From Gemmatimonadota bacterium (GTDB lineage: Bacteria; Gemmatimonadota; Gemmatimonadetes; Gemmatimonadales; Gemmatimonadaceae), in contig JADJNZ010000008.1 of assembly GCA_016714015.1 (NCBI GenBank), forward strand, positions 138,327 through 202,326: DNA of 64,000 nt, given 5' to 3'. Positions 19,449 through 29,072 of the stretch are shown one piece after another. Position 1 is the first letter of the stretch; each line of letters starts with the position of its first letter. The translations under genes and the position numbers were made by a program. A model generated the notes under the pieces. The model made no database searches. It was not told the origin of the DNA and saw only the letters and a list, made by a program, of their open reading frames with translations.

Positions 19449-20459
19449 CTTGAGCCAGACCGAGACGAACTGCGCGGTCTGCCTCGCGGCCACGCCACCG
19501 GCCGTCCGCACCGTCCCCGTGCCGCACGCCGCGCGCGCCGGCCAGCGGAGCGAGAGCGTGCGGGTGAGCTCGGACCCCGGCGGGTAGACCTCGACGAACT
19601 CCACCTCGCCCGCGAGGATCGCGTCGACGGGGAATCCCGGCCGCGCGACGCCGTTGACGAACACGCAGGCGCCGCGCCCGATCGCCACCCCGCGCTCGGT
19701 CACCGATGGTGTGAGCCCGAGTGCGGTCCCGAGCGAGACAGCGTCGGTGCCCTCGATCTCCTCACGGCTCACCTGCACGGCGCGAGGCGTCGCATACTTC
19801 AGCCGCTGGTCGAGGTCGCGGTAGAGCAGCGCGTCCTTCGGCGCGCTCAGCGTCGTGTCGAGCGCGACGTCGAGGTCGAGATAGCTGTCCGGCGGGACCG
19901 TCAGGCTCACGAGGCGTGACGCGAAGCCCGTGCGCTCGACGCGGAGCACGATGTCGCGACCGCCGGGGACCTGGAGCGCGAAGTTCCCGAGCGAGTCGCT
20001 GCTCGCCATCGCGTCGGAGCCGAGGAGCCGGACACGCGCGCCGGCGAGCGGCGTGATGCGACGCGCATCACCGACCACGCCACGGACGCCGGTCCAGCGC
20101 GCCGCGATCAACTGCGGGTCGAGCATCGCCGTGGTCGTCTCGAGCGTGAAGTCGCGGCGCAGCCCCTCGGCGGGCATGAGGATGTCCGCGGCGAGGGGAC
20201 GGTAGCCGAGCCGCCGGATGGCGATGGTCCAGGTCCCGCCGGCGAGCCCGGTGATCCGGAAGTCCCCGTCCTCGTCCGCCTCGACGATGATCGTGCGCGC
20301 GCCCTGGGTGGCGCGGAGCACCGCATCGGCGACCGACGCGCCGGAGGGGTCGGTCACGCGCCCGACGAGGAGACCGGGGCGGAGTTGCTGCGCGGGGAGC
20401 TCGCTCCCGAGCGGAGCGAGGAGCGCGCAGAGGGCGGCGGCGAGGAGGAGAGGGCGCAT
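19440..20459 (-). CDS. Exported carboxypeptidase-regulatory-like / TonB-plug-like protein
   Basis: 339 residues with a signal peptide (LLLAAALCALLAPLGSELPA). Two Ig-like carboxypeptidase-regulatory repeats follow, the first VGRVTDPSGASVADAVLRAT, the second GVVGDARRITPLAGARVRL. The C-terminal part resembles a TonB receptor plug domain (VSREEIEGTDAVSLGTALG, then CVFVNGVARPG) but no beta-barrel follows. The ATG at 20459 is chosen because the signal peptide begins there; the frame stays open far upstream as antisense of the permease gene. Function unknown. Confidence 0.75.
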   Translation of the reverse strand: MRPLLLAAALCALLAPLGSELPAQQLRPGLLVGRVTDPSGASVADAVLRATQGARTIIVEADEDGDFRITGLAGGTWTIAIRRLGYRPLAADILMPAEGLRRDFTLETTTAMLDPQLIAARWTGVRGVVGDARRITPLAGARVRLLGSDAMASSDSLGNFALQVPGGRDIVLRVERTGFASRLVSLTVPPDSYLDLDVALDTTLSAPKDALLYRDLDQRLKYATPRAVQVSREEIEGTDAVSLGTALGLTPSVTERGVAIGRGACVFVNGVARPGFPVDAILAGEVEFVEVYPPGSELTRTLSLRWPARAACGTGTVRTAGGVAARQTAQFVSVWLKAP

Positions 20460-20595
20460 GGCGGAAGATACCCGGCCTCGGCGACGCGGGTCCATCGCCG
20501 CACGCGGATTCGGCCCGCCGATGCGGCGCGCGCACCCCCTGACGCCAGCAGGGCGTCCCGGACACCTTTCGGGCTGGCTCCCCCATTCGAATCCC

Positions 20596-22101
20596 ATGCA
20601 CGCCGACACCGTCGCCAGCAGCACCGATCCCGTCTCCCAGCTCATCGTCGGCGCCCTCATCGTCGGGCTCTTCGGCGTGCTGGCGCTCGAAAAGGCGCAC
20701 CGCGTGCTCGTGGTGATGACGGCGGTCGCGATCCTCTGGGCGGTCACGTACCTCACGCCGTACACGCTCCTGCCTCTGGAGTCGACGGCGGCGGCGCTCG
20801 ACCTGAACGTGCTGCTCTTGCTCGCGGCGATGATGGCGCTCGTGGGCGTCCTGAAGGAGACGGGGGTCTTCGCGTGGGCGGTGGAGCGCCTGCTCGAGCG
20901 GTTCGGCGGCGACCCCGCGCGGGCGATCGCGGTCCTCTGGTGGTTCACGGCGATCTCCTCGGCGTTCGTGGACAACGTGACGACGGTGATCTTCGTGACG
21001 CCGATCGTGCTGGCGACGGTGAGGCGACTCGGCGCGCCACCGCTGCTCGTGCTGCTCCCGACGATCATGGCGGCGAACATCGGCGGCACCGCGACGCTCA
21101 TCGGCGACCCGCCGAACATCATGATCGGATCGGGGGCGGGGCTCACCTTCCTCGACTTCATCGAGGAACTGACGATCCCGGTGCTCGTGATGATGTGCGC
21201 GCTGCACTGGTGGGCCGTACGGCGGCTCCGCGCGGCGATGGGGCCGGCAGCGGACTCGCCGAAGCAGGCGGACGAACCGGGATACGGCCCGCGCATCACC
21301 GATCCGGGGCTGCTCAAGTGGCTCGGGTGGATCAGCCTCTTCGTGATGGTCGGGTTCGTCACGCACGGCATGACGCATATGCCGGCCGCGGTGCCGGCGG
21401 TGATCGGCGCGACGGCGGCGCTCATCGTGCAGGACCTGCGCTACGTGCGGGCGCACCAACCGACGGTCGAGGAGCGGCGCCACGGGATCCTGCATGTGCT
21501 CGAGAAGGAGATCGAGTGGCCCACGCTCACCTTCTTCGCGTTCCTGTTCATCCTCGTCGGCGCGGCGGTGAGCACGGGGCTCATCGCGACGCTCGCCGGC
21601 GGACTCGAGCGCGCGATCCTCGGCAGCCGCGAAGCGTTCGGGCTGAGTGACGCGGGGACGATGTTCCTCGCGGCGCTGCTCGTGCTCTGGGTCGCGGGCT
21701 TCCTCTCGGCCTTCATGGACAACATCCCGTTCGTCGCGGTGAGCATCCCGATCATCGCGTCGCTCATCGGCGCGCTGCCGGGCGACGGCCGCGTGCTCTG
21801 GTGGGCGCTCTCGCTCGGCGCCTGCCTCGGCGGCAACGGCACGCCGATCGGCGCGTCGGCGAACGTGACGACGCTGGGGCTCGCCGAGCGCGAAGGGGTC
21901 CGGATCGGCTTCAAGGACTTCATGGCCACCGGTATGAAGGTGATGGTGTTCACGCTCGTGGTCGCAACGGTGTTCCTGGGCGGCTACATCGCCCTCGGCT
22001 CGGCCGGGGTCGCCGAGGTGGGCGGAGTGGTGCTCGCCGTGGTCGCGGTGCTGCTCTGGCGTTCCGAAGCGCGCGCCTCGCGCGCACGGGCCGCCCGGTG
22101 A
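20596..22101 (+). CDS. ArsB/NhaD-type ion transporter (SLC13-like permease)
   Basis: About 501 residues, a dozen hydrophobic helices, two-fold repeated. The paired signature loops of the ion-transporter superfamily are visible: NIGGTATLIGDPPNIMIGSG in the first half and LGGNGTPIGASANVTTLGLA in the second. It is likely a sodium/proton antiporter or arsenite/anion permease; the substrate cannot be settled by eye. The ATG at 20596 precedes the first helix. The stop overlaps the next gene by four bases. Confidence 0.85.
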   Translation: MHADTVASSTDPVSQLIVGALIVGLFGVLALEKAHRVLVVMTAVAILWAVTYLTPYTLLPLESTAAALDLNVLLLLAAMMALVGVLKETGVFAWAVERLLERFGGDPARAIAVLWWFTAISSAFVDNVTTVIFVTPIVLATVRRLGAPPLLVLLPTIMAANIGGTATLIGDPPNIMIGSGAGLTFLDFIEELTIPVLVMMCALHWWAVRRLRAAMGPAADSPKQADEPGYGPRITDPGLLKWLGWISLFVMVGFVTHGMTHMPAAVPAVIGATAALIVQDLRYVRAHQPTVEERRHGILHVLEKEIEWPTLTFFAFLFILVGAAVSTGLIATLAGGLERAILGSREAFGLSDAGTMFLAALLVLWVAGFLSAFMDNIPFVAVSIPIIASLIGALPGDGRVLWWALSLGACLGGNGTPIGASANVTTLGLAEREGVRIGFKDFMATGMKVMVFTLVVATVFLGGYIALGSAGVAEVGGVVLAVVAVLLWRSEARASRARAAR

Positions 22102-22997
22102 CACGCCCCGCGCCCCCGGGCGCGGTGTTCGACGAGCGACCGGCGCGTGCGCCGGCGGTGGCGGTGGTGTTCGACTCGCCGCACAGCGGATTCGAGTTCC
22201 CGGAGGATTTCCATCCGGCGGCGCCGCTCGCGGCGCTGCGCACCACCTGGGATGCGCATGTGGACCGGCTGGTCGCGAGCGCGCCCGGCGCGGGGGTCGC
22301 ACTGCTCGCGGCGCGCTTCCCGCGGGCGTACATCGACGTCAATCGCGACGCGCGCGACCTCGATCCGGCGCTGCTCGCGTCGCCCTGGCCCGAGCCGCTC
22401 GCGCCCACCGACTACAGCCGGCGCGGGATGGGACTCGTGCGGCGCCTCGCGCTCCCCGACGTACCCATGTACGACGCGCCGCTCGCGCCGGCCGCGGTGC
22501 GCACGCGCCTCGACTCCTGGTACCATCCGTATCGCGCGCGTCTCGCAGAGCTGCTCGATGCCGCGCACATGGCGCACGGCATGGTCTGGCACCTCGACTG
22601 GCATTCGATGAAGTCCACCGGGAACGCGATGAACGTCGATGCCGGTGCCGCGCGGCCCGATATCGTCGTGAGCGACCGGCGCGGCACCACGGCCGATCCC
22701 GCGCTCACCGCCCGCATCGTCGGATGGTTCGCGATGCGCGGCTATGTGGTGCAGGCGAACGATCCCTACCAAGGGGGCGACCTCGTGCGGCACTTCGGCG
22801 CGCCGGCGGCGGGGCGGTCGAGCGTGCAGGTGGAGATCAACCGCGCCCTCTATATGGATGAGGCGACGACCGAGCCGCATGCGGGGTTCGCGTCGCTGGC
22901 GACGGACCTCGGCGAGTTCGCGCTCGCGCTCGCCGACTGGGCGCGGGAGGCGGCCGAAGCGGCGCGTGCGGCGGGCAAGGGGACGCATGCGCGGTAA
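22098..22997 (+). CDS. N-formylglutamate amidohydrolase family protein
   Basis: About 299 residues, GTG start at 22098 overlapping the permease stop. The family pattern is clear: VVFDSPHSGFEFPEDF near the N-terminus, YIDVNRDARDLDP, the metal-site region WHLDWHSMKSTG and VQVEINRALYMDE near the C-terminus. These enzymes hydrolyse N-formyl-L-glutamate (histidine catabolism) or related N-acyl amino acids. No hut genes are nearby. It overlaps the AbgT transporter by 11 bases, which suggests the transported substrate is its substrate or product. Confidence 0.88.
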   Translation: MTRPAPPGAVFDERPARAPAVAVVFDSPHSGFEFPEDFHPAAPLAALRTTWDAHVDRLVASAPGAGVALLAARFPRAYIDVNRDARDLDPALLASPWPEPLAPTDYSRRGMGLVRRLALPDVPMYDAPLAPAAVRTRLDSWYHPYRARLAELLDAAHMAHGMVWHLDWHSMKSTGNAMNVDAGAARPDIVVSDRRGTTADPALTARIVGWFAMRGYVVQANDPYQGGDLVRHFGAPAAGRSSVQVEINRALYMDEATTEPHAGFASLATDLGEFALALADWAREAAEAARAAGKGTHAR

Positions 22998-24477
22998 GGG
23001 CCAGCGACTGCTCGACGCGGTGGAACGCGCGGGGAACGCGCTCCCGCATCCGGCGACCCTCTTCGTGATCCTCTCCGGCGTGGTGCTCGCGCTCTCGGCG
23101 GCGCTGCATGCGGCCGGGGTAGCGGTCGCGCATCCGCTCACCGGGGAGACGGTCGCGGTGACGAACCTCGTCTCGGCGGAGGGACTCCGGCGGCTGGCGC
23201 TGAACGTGGTGCCGAACTTCATCGGCTTCGCGCCGCTGGGGCCGGTGCTCGTGAGCCTGATGGGATTGTCGGTGGCCGAGCGGAGCGGGCTGCTGGGGGC
23301 GGTGGTGCGCGCGATCGTCGGGGCGACGCCGCCGCGCGTGCTCACGCTGATGATCGTCTTCTGCGGCGCGATCTCGCACACGGTGGGAGATGTCGGGTAC
23401 GTGCTGCTGATCCCGCTGGGGGCAGCGCTCTTCCACTCCATGGGACGGCATCCGCTGGGCGGGCTCGCCGCCGCGTTCTACGGCGTGTCGGGCGGGTTCG
23501 CGGCGAACATCCTCCTCTCGCCGACGGACGTGGTGCTCGCCGGACTCACGCAGGAGGCGGCACGGCTGCTCGATCCCGCGGCGACGGTCTCGCCGCTGGC
23601 GAACTACTACTTCCTCGCGGCGTCCACGGTGTTCATCACCATCACCGGAACGCTGATGACCGAGCGCGTGGTGCTGCCGCGGCTCGGCGCGTATACGGGC
23701 GCCATGCGACCCGAGCCGACGGTGCCGCTGAGCGCGGTGGAGCGGCGCGCGCTCGCGTGGGCACTCGCGTCGATGGCCGTGCTCGGGGCGCTCGTGCTCT
23801 GGGGACTGCTGCCGGCCGACGGCGTGCTGCGCGACCCGGCGAAGCCGGCCTTCGTGGACTCGGTGCTGGTGCGCGGTCTGGTCTTCTTCCTCTTCGTCGG
23901 CGGGCTCGTGCCTGGCGTGGTATACGGCAAGATCGCGGGGACCATCCGGCGCGACGCCGACGTCTACAAGGGGATGCAGGAGAACCTCGAGCTGCTGGCG
24001 AGCTACCTCGTGGTGGTGTTCTTCATCGCGCAGTTCGTGGCGCTGTTCAATTGGAGCAACCTCGGCGTGGTGCTCGCGGTGCATGGCGCGACCGCGCTCA
24101 AGGCGATGGAGCTGGGGCCGGTGCCGCTGCTGCTCGCGCTGGTGCTGATCACCGCGGCGCTCGACCTGGTACTCGGCTCGGCGGCGGCCAAGTGGGCGAT
24201 GCTCGGCCCGGTGCTCGTGCCGATGTTGATGCTGCTGGGGAGCGACCCCGCGCTGACGCAGGCGGCGTATCGCGTGGGGGACAGCATCACGAACATCGTG
24301 ACGCCGCTGGCGAGCAACTTCCCGCTGGTGCTGCTGTTCGTGCAGCGCTACGAGCCCGAGGCGGGGATCGGGACGGTGACGGCGACGATGCTGCCGTACT
24401 CGCTCGCGAACCTCGTGGTGTGGCCGCTGCTGCTGGTGGGGTGGATGCTGCTGGGCTGGCCGCTGGGGCCGGGCTGA
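22987..24477 (+). CDS. AbgT-family transporter
   Basis: About 496 residues with 11 or so hydrophobic segments. The sequence has the AbgT pattern NALPHPATLFVILSGVVLAL, PNFIGFAPLGPVLVSLMGL and IVTPLASNFPLVLLFVQRY. AbgT proteins import p-aminobenzoyl-glutamate or act as exporters of sulphonamides and related compounds. ATG at 22987 lies inside the 3' end of the amidohydrolase gene, so the two are an operon of an acyl-glutamate-type hydrolase with its transporter. Confidence 0.9.
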   Translation: MRGKGQRLLDAVERAGNALPHPATLFVILSGVVLALSAALHAAGVAVAHPLTGETVAVTNLVSAEGLRRLALNVVPNFIGFAPLGPVLVSLMGLSVAERSGLLGAVVRAIVGATPPRVLTLMIVFCGAISHTVGDVGYVLLIPLGAALFHSMGRHPLGGLAAAFYGVSGGFAANILLSPTDVVLAGLTQEAARLLDPAATVSPLANYYFLAASTVFITITGTLMTERVVLPRLGAYTGAMRPEPTVPLSAVERRALAWALASMAVLGALVLWGLLPADGVLRDPAKPAFVDSVLVRGLVFFLFVGGLVPGVVYGKIAGTIRRDADVYKGMQENLELLASYLVVVFFIAQFVALFNWSNLGVVLAVHGATALKAMELGPVPLLLALVLITAALDLVLGSAAAKWAMLGPVLVPMLMLLGSDPALTQAAYRVGDSITNIVTPLASNFPLVLLFVQRYEPEAGIGTVTATMLPYSLANLVVWPLLLVGWMLLGWPLGPG

Positions 24478-24497
24478 CCGCGCTAGCTTTCGACGAG

Positions 24498-25397
24498 ATG
24501 CACACCACCGTCCCGGACCACACGCAAGGGGAACGCGCCGTCGCCTTCGGGCTCGTCGTGAACGCGGTGCTCGCGGTGGTGAAGCTGCTCGCGGGGATCA
24601 TCGGCAACTCGTATGCGCTCGTCGCGGACGCGGTGGAGAGCACGGCGGACATCTTCGCGTCGGTGATCGTGTGGGCGGGGCTGCGGATCGCGTCGCGCGA
24701 GCCGGACGAGGCGTACCCGTACGGGTACGGGCGCGCCGAGTCGCTGGCCGGGGTGATCGTGGCGGTGATGCTGCTCGGGGCGGCGGTGGGGATCGCGGTG
24801 GAGTCGGTGCGCGAGATCCGGACGCCGCACCACTCGCCGGCGGCGTGGACGCTCGCGGTGCTGCTGGGCGTGATGGTGGTGAAGTGGTATTCGTCGCGCC
24901 GGGTGCAGGCGGCGGGGCGGGCGATCGGGTCGACGGCGGTGCAGTCCGATGCGGCGCACCACCTGAGCGACGCGATCACGTCGGGCGCGGCGTTCGTGGG
25001 GATCACGACGGCGCTGATCGGCGGGCCGGGGTGGGAACCGGCGGACGACTGGGCGGCGCTGCTGGCGAGCGGGGTGATCGCGTACAACGGCGTGAAGATG
25101 CTGCGGCCGGCGGTGGGGGAGCTGATGGACCGGCATCCGGGCGACGCGGTGGTGCAGGAGGCGCGGCGGATCGCGGCGACGGTGCCGGGCGTGGCGGCGA
25201 TCGAGAAGACGGTGGTGCGGAAGACGGGGCTGCGGTACTACATCGAGATCCATGTGCAGGCGGACGGCGCGGTGACGCTGGACCGGGCGCACGCGATCGG
25301 CGGGCATGTGAAGGCGAAGCTCAAGGCCGAGCTGCCCGGGACGACGGGGGTGGTGGTGCACATGGAGCCGTACGAGGGGGAGGGTGGTGGCGGCTGA
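24498..25397 (+). CDS. Cation diffusion facilitator (CDF) family transporter
   Basis: About 299 residues. Six-helix CDF exporter of divalent metals: NSYALVADAVESTADI in helix 2 holds the metal-site Asp pair pattern, HHLSDAITSGAAFVGI in helix 5 the HxxxD pair, and the C-terminal cytoplasmic domain (DAVVQEARRIAATVPGV, then YIEIHVQADGAVTLDRAH) the dimerising ferredoxin-like fold. 21 bases after the AbgT gene. The last 391 bases (24996-25386) are duplicated almost exactly at 30404-30794 and again, inverted, near 61.4-61.8 kb. Confidence 0.92.
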   Translation: MHTTVPDHTQGERAVAFGLVVNAVLAVVKLLAGIIGNSYALVADAVESTADIFASVIVWAGLRIASREPDEAYPYGYGRAESLAGVIVAVMLLGAAVGIAVESVREIRTPHHSPAAWTLAVLLGVMVVKWYSSRRVQAAGRAIGSTAVQSDAAHHLSDAITSGAAFVGITTALIGGPGWEPADDWAALLASGVIAYNGVKMLRPAVGELMDRHPGDAVVQEARRIAATVPGVAAIEKTVVRKTGLRYYIEIHVQADGAVTLDRAHAIGGHVKAKLKAELPGTTGVVVHMEPYEGEGGGG

Positions 25398-25638
25398 GAG
25401 CGGCGCGATCCGATTCTGCGAGACGTGCAGGTGTATGGACGCACGTCGATCGATACGGAGCGGAGGCGCAAATGGGATAGCGTGTGGACGCGAGAGGCAT
25501 CAAAGCCGAACCTGCAGCGTGCGCCACTTCATCCACGCCTGAAGATTCGGGATGAGCCGTTTCGTGCCGTTTGCCGACTGGACATCGGCCGGAGCACAGC
25601 GGCTGGCGGGGATTCTCCCCGGCCGGTATGATGACCAC

Positions 25639-26769
25639 ATGCGTACCTACCTCGTTGTATTCATGGCCATGGCGACAGCTGGCTGCGGTGGATCGTCCCG
25701 TGAGCCCGTATCCGGAACTTCCGACTCGTCGGGAGTGCGAATAGTCGTAGGTCCGAGAACGGACACACCTCTGCCGTGGACGATGACGACCGTTGCGACG
25801 CTTCGCGACGAGACCGGGCAACCTATGTCGTTCACTGCTGCGACCCAGCGACTCGTCGGTGCCGACTCGCTCGGTCGTGTCTTCGCGCTCTCATCCGATC
25901 CATCCGTGCTCGTGTTCGACTCGACTGGCCGTCTCTCACATCGACTCGGAAGACGTGGAAACGGGCCCAGCGAACTCCAGCTCCCGGTCGGTCTCACAGT
26001 GCGGGCCGGAGTGGTAACGGTGCACGACCTGGTGCGGCGCGCCATGATACGCTGGAGCGTCTCGTTGACGCCACTGCCAGACTCGGTCCTCACAGGCGAT
26101 GCGGCTTCAGCGACCGCGATCGTTCCCGTGTTGGGGTATAGTCTGGTGGAGAGTGTCACTCCGGAGCCGGGTTTCATCGTTCAGCGACTGCAACGATCGG
26201 ATGGCCGACAGCTTGCGCTCACCAAGACGGCGACGCGCGATGTCGTCTTCAGTTGCGTGACGCTTCGCGGACTCGGCCGCCTGTTCGATCCCATGCTGAT
26301 CTGGAGCGCGAATGCATCCGTCACTGCATTCAGCCGCGAAGCAGGGTACGTGGTGGATGTCCAGGATTCGAGCGGAAACCGCTACAGCCTTCGACGACAG
26401 GCCGAGGCTTTGGCGCCGACCGTCTCCGATGTTGAGGATCTCTTCCCGGGCGGGATGAGAGTCTCGACGGGCGCTGGCCCGGACTGTGTCGTGACGGCGG
26501 CGGAACTCGTTGAGCGACAGGGAATCGCTGAGGCGATGCCGGCGATCGCCGACCTCTTCGTTCGATCGAATGGGGAGGTATGGGTGCAACGGAGTGGGGG
26601 CGCGTCTCCACGCATCGACGTCTTCGACGAGCGTGGTCTGTACCGGGGAACTCTCTCGCTGGACGGCCTTCCCGTCGCGGAACTCCCGGAGGGAGCGCTC
26701 CTTATTCCCGTGAAGTCGAGTCCTGACCAATCGGTCACACTGCGACGCGTCATGTTCGCGCGGAGGTAG
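25639..26769 (+). CDS. Predicted lipoprotein, 6-bladed beta-propeller-like
   Basis: 376 residues starting with a lipoprotein signal (MRTYLVVFMAMATAGCGG, Cys at residue 16). The body has repeating segments like ADSLGRVFALSSDPSVLVFD and RLSHRLGRRGNGPSELQLP, typical of the NHL/6-bladed propeller lipoproteins common in this phylum. I use the ATG at 25639 because the signal starts there. No enzyme motif is visible. Preceded by about 240 bases with nothing recognisable. Base use is less extreme than in the housekeeping genes to the left. Confidence 0.7.
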   Translation: MRTYLVVFMAMATAGCGGSSREPVSGTSDSSGVRIVVGPRTDTPLPWTMTTVATLRDETGQPMSFTAATQRLVGADSLGRVFALSSDPSVLVFDSTGRLSHRLGRRGNGPSELQLPVGLTVRAGVVTVHDLVRRAMIRWSVSLTPLPDSVLTGDAASATAIVPVLGYSLVESVTPEPGFIVQRLQRSDGRQLALTKTATRDVVFSCVTLRGLGRLFDPMLIWSANASVTAFSREAGYVVDVQDSSGNRYSLRRQAEALAPTVSDVEDLFPGGMRVSTGAGPDCVVTAAELVERQGIAEAMPAIADLFVRSNGEVWVQRSGGASPRIDVFDERGLYRGTLSLDGLPVAELPEGALLIPVKSSPDQSVTLRRVMFARR

Positions 26770-27030
26770 TTTCGCTGCCGTGTCCCACCTCGCGATCGGA
26801 CCGCGCTTGCGCGAGACGACTGAGGCGTGAGCGGGTGAAGGGGTCGCGGGGTCGTCAGTGCAGTCAGGATGAGAGAGAGGAATGTGCGCAGCCACGGATG
26901 TCGCATTCGCGTCTTGTGCCCGCCACGTACCAGGCCAAATATTGCCGCCCGAAGCGCGATGCTGCGTTCGAAGAGCGCGGCTCATGCTTCAGGCTTCGAG
27001 GCTTCCTCATCTCAAACGCAGGAGAGACGC

Positions 27031-27204
27031 ATGACGAGAGGCAAGGCGTTCGCGCTCGCGATTGCTGCGGTTGCGCTCACGGCGAAAGTCGCCACGGCCC
27101 AGCCGGGGTGTACCGCTCAGAACACGCTTTGGGATCCGGTGCAGAAGAAGTATGTCTGCTGTGGCGAGGGCTTCAGTTGCATCACGTGCCCTGCTGAGCA
27201 GTGA
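27031..27204 (+). CDS. Small Cys-rich exported peptide (57 residues)
   Basis: Clear Sec signal peptide (MTRGKAFALAIAAVALTAKV, cleavage near ATA-QPG) followed by a mature part of about 32 residues with five cysteines (C...CC....C..C pattern). A good ribosome-binding site, GGAGAG, lies at 27021-27026. It lies between two propeller-type lipoprotein genes. In Bacteroidota small exported peptides are often encoded beside 6-bladed propeller proteins; whether this is the same type of system is inference. Confidence 0.65.
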   Translation: MTRGKAFALAIAAVALTAKVATAQPGCTAQNTLWDPVQKKYVCCGEGFSCITCPAEQ

Positions 27205-27355
27205 CGTGCCTGGCTTGCCTGCGTCGGCGACTCAGCGATGCAGGCGGGCCGCGTCCGTCTCGAGCCGCGCTGTCGCGAACGCACTTCGCGTGTCCACGGG
27301 GCCTGCTCTTGTTCGCGTGACCGGTCGTTGCGGTGACATCGCTGCCGGTGCGCGT

Positions 27356-28462
27356 GTGAAGCGCGTGATTCGGCGTGCCTGCCTTGCAGCGGTGGTCGGT
27401 TTCGGCTTCGAGGGGTGTGGCGAGCCGTCGTTGGAGACGCAGGTGCGATCGGTTGAAGCCTACGAGTCACTTGACGCCGCGGCTGTTGCACGCGTGTCGT
27501 TGGTGCGTGTGGGGGGCATCTCTCTGAGGGGCGATGCCGGAGGTGGGTTGCTCGATGTCAGTGACGTGTCACTCGGTCCGACGCGCGTCGCTGTAATTGA
27601 CCGAATGTCCAACCGGGTGGCAGTCTTTGAGCGCGAGAGTGGAGAGTTACGCGGGTCCTTCGGTGGCCGACGATCACTCGCGCCGAGTGGACTCAGTGAT
27701 CCGGTGCGCGTGAACTGGCTCGAGGATGGATCACTGCTTGTGCTGGACATCACGCATCCGACTCGACTCAGGCGCTTTTCAGAGAGCGGCGACTTGCTCG
27801 GGCCATTCATGTATCAGCCACCACAGCCCGCCGTAGCGGCAGTCACGAGCGCCGATGTCGTCGTGCTCGGGTTGGTCGATCCGGAGAACGCAGATCGCCC
27901 AGGGCGGGTCGTTGCAGGAAGTGGGGCCGGACGCAGGTTCGCGTTGAATGCTTGCCCGAGAAACGCGATGCTGGACCAGAGCCGGAGGACACGAGGAATG
28001 ATTGCCTCGTTTGCACTCCTTGACGTTGCTGTGGTCGCTGACACCGTGTACTGCGCTGAGGGCATTAGTCCGCTGGTGGGCGTGTCGCTGCTTGATGGTA
28101 CGGTGCTTCCCGACAGAAGGGTCGCGCCTCCTTGGTACCGGCCCCCGCGAGACCGCCGATTCAGCAACCGGGAGTCCGAGTTCATGCGCTTCCAGTCAGA
28201 GTGGACGTACCACGCGCGATTGTTCACCCTAAAGGCTGACCTCGTGTCAGTCTTTCTCGAGACTCCGGCGAATGACACTTCGTCGACGTTTCGCCTCTTC
28301 GGCTGCCCGCGTGCACTTCGCGTTCAGGAGTGCTGGTCCACCGAAACTGCACTGCGTCCGCTAGGGGTGACGCGGGAGCAGGAGTTCATGCTCCTCGAGC
28401 GTGTTCCGAGTGCCAGGGAGCATGGCTCTATCGGCCTCTACATTCTGGAGCGAGCCAACTGA
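27356..28462 (+). CDS. Exported beta-propeller-like protein
   Basis: About 368 residues from a GTG (VKRVIRRACLAAVVGFGFEG, signal or lipoprotein-like, possible acylated Cys at residue 22). The body shows propeller-like strands (VSLGPTRVAVIDRMSNRVAV and LEDGSLLVLDITHPTRLRRF). The frame is open further upstream across the small peptide gene, but that part is not signal-like. The stop TGA overlaps the possible start region of the next gene, suggesting an operon with the redox-like protein. Confidence 0.6.
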   Translation: MKRVIRRACLAAVVGFGFEGCGEPSLETQVRSVEAYESLDAAAVARVSLVRVGGISLRGDAGGGLLDVSDVSLGPTRVAVIDRMSNRVAVFERESGELRGSFGGRRSLAPSGLSDPVRVNWLEDGSLLVLDITHPTRLRRFSESGDLLGPFMYQPPQPAVAAVTSADVVVLGLVDPENADRPGRVVAGSGAGRRFALNACPRNAMLDQSRRTRGMIASFALLDVAVVADTVYCAEGISPLVGVSLLDGTVLPDRRVAPPWYRPPRDRRFSNRESEFMRFQSEWTYHARLFTLKADLVSVFLETPANDTSSTFRLFGCPRALRVQECWSTETALRPLGVTREQEFMLLERVPSAREHGSIGLYILERAN

Positions 28463-28500
28463 GGTACTCGAGGCGCACGCTCTCACTGCATGGGTGGAGA

Positions 28501-29058
28501 GTGGGGTTCTGTATGCTCTCGGTGACGCTGAATGCTTGCGTCGATCGGGCACAGCGGGAGAAGGGTGTGCCTTCTCTCACGCAAGAACACGGAGTGCAAG
28601 TAGGGATGCGTCTCGACCTAAAGTCGGTGGTGTGTGCCGATGAAAGGGGACTCTCACCCACGCGTGAGTCTCCGGTGCTCCTGACCTTCGCGTCACCCGC
28701 CGACTGCGCGCTCTGTCAGTCGCACCTGAGCGCGCTGGATTCGTTGCAGAGGCTTGGGCGCATTCCGGTTGAATCGCGAGTAATCTATGGTACTGCGACG
28801 CAGAGTGCTGATGTGGCGGCGTCCGCTCTCCAAGTTGCCACAAGCGCGACTCTTTGCCGCGATGTTGGCAACGAAATCTGGCGCACTGCGGAGGTTTCAC
28901 GCACGCCATTCAGCGTGTTGCTCGATGGCGAGCGCGTACTCTATATGAACGACCGACTGCTAAGCAATCCGCAGGAAGTGGCCGCGCTCCTCGGGGAGCT
29001 ATCTTCCATCAGCCGCGCGTCGGTAGCCGATACGATGCGGAGAGTTCCGCGGCCGTGA
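28501..29058 (+). CDS. Predicted exported thioredoxin-like protein with CxxC
   Basis: Roughly 185 residues. A CxxC motif in SPADCALCQSH at the end of a beta-strand (ESPVLLTFASPADC) followed by a helix, and a cis-Pro-like VSRTPFSVLLDGE later, fit a thioredoxin/redoxin fold. A short hydrophobic start with lipobox-like TLNAC suggests a lipoprotein. The start is uncertain: GTG 28501 is listed, ATG 28513 is possible. A CTG at 28459, overlapping the previous stop, would give the best signal peptide (positively charged, then hydrophobic). Confidence 0.55.
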   Translation: MGFCMLSVTLNACVDRAQREKGVPSLTQEHGVQVGMRLDLKSVVCADERGLSPTRESPVLLTFASPADCALCQSHLSALDSLQRLGRIPVESRVIYGTATQSADVAASALQVATSATLCRDVGNEIWRTAEVSRTPFSVLLDGERVLYMNDRLLSNPQEVAALLGELSSISRASVADTMRRVPRP

Positions 29059-29072
29059 CGGGCGCTGTGAAT

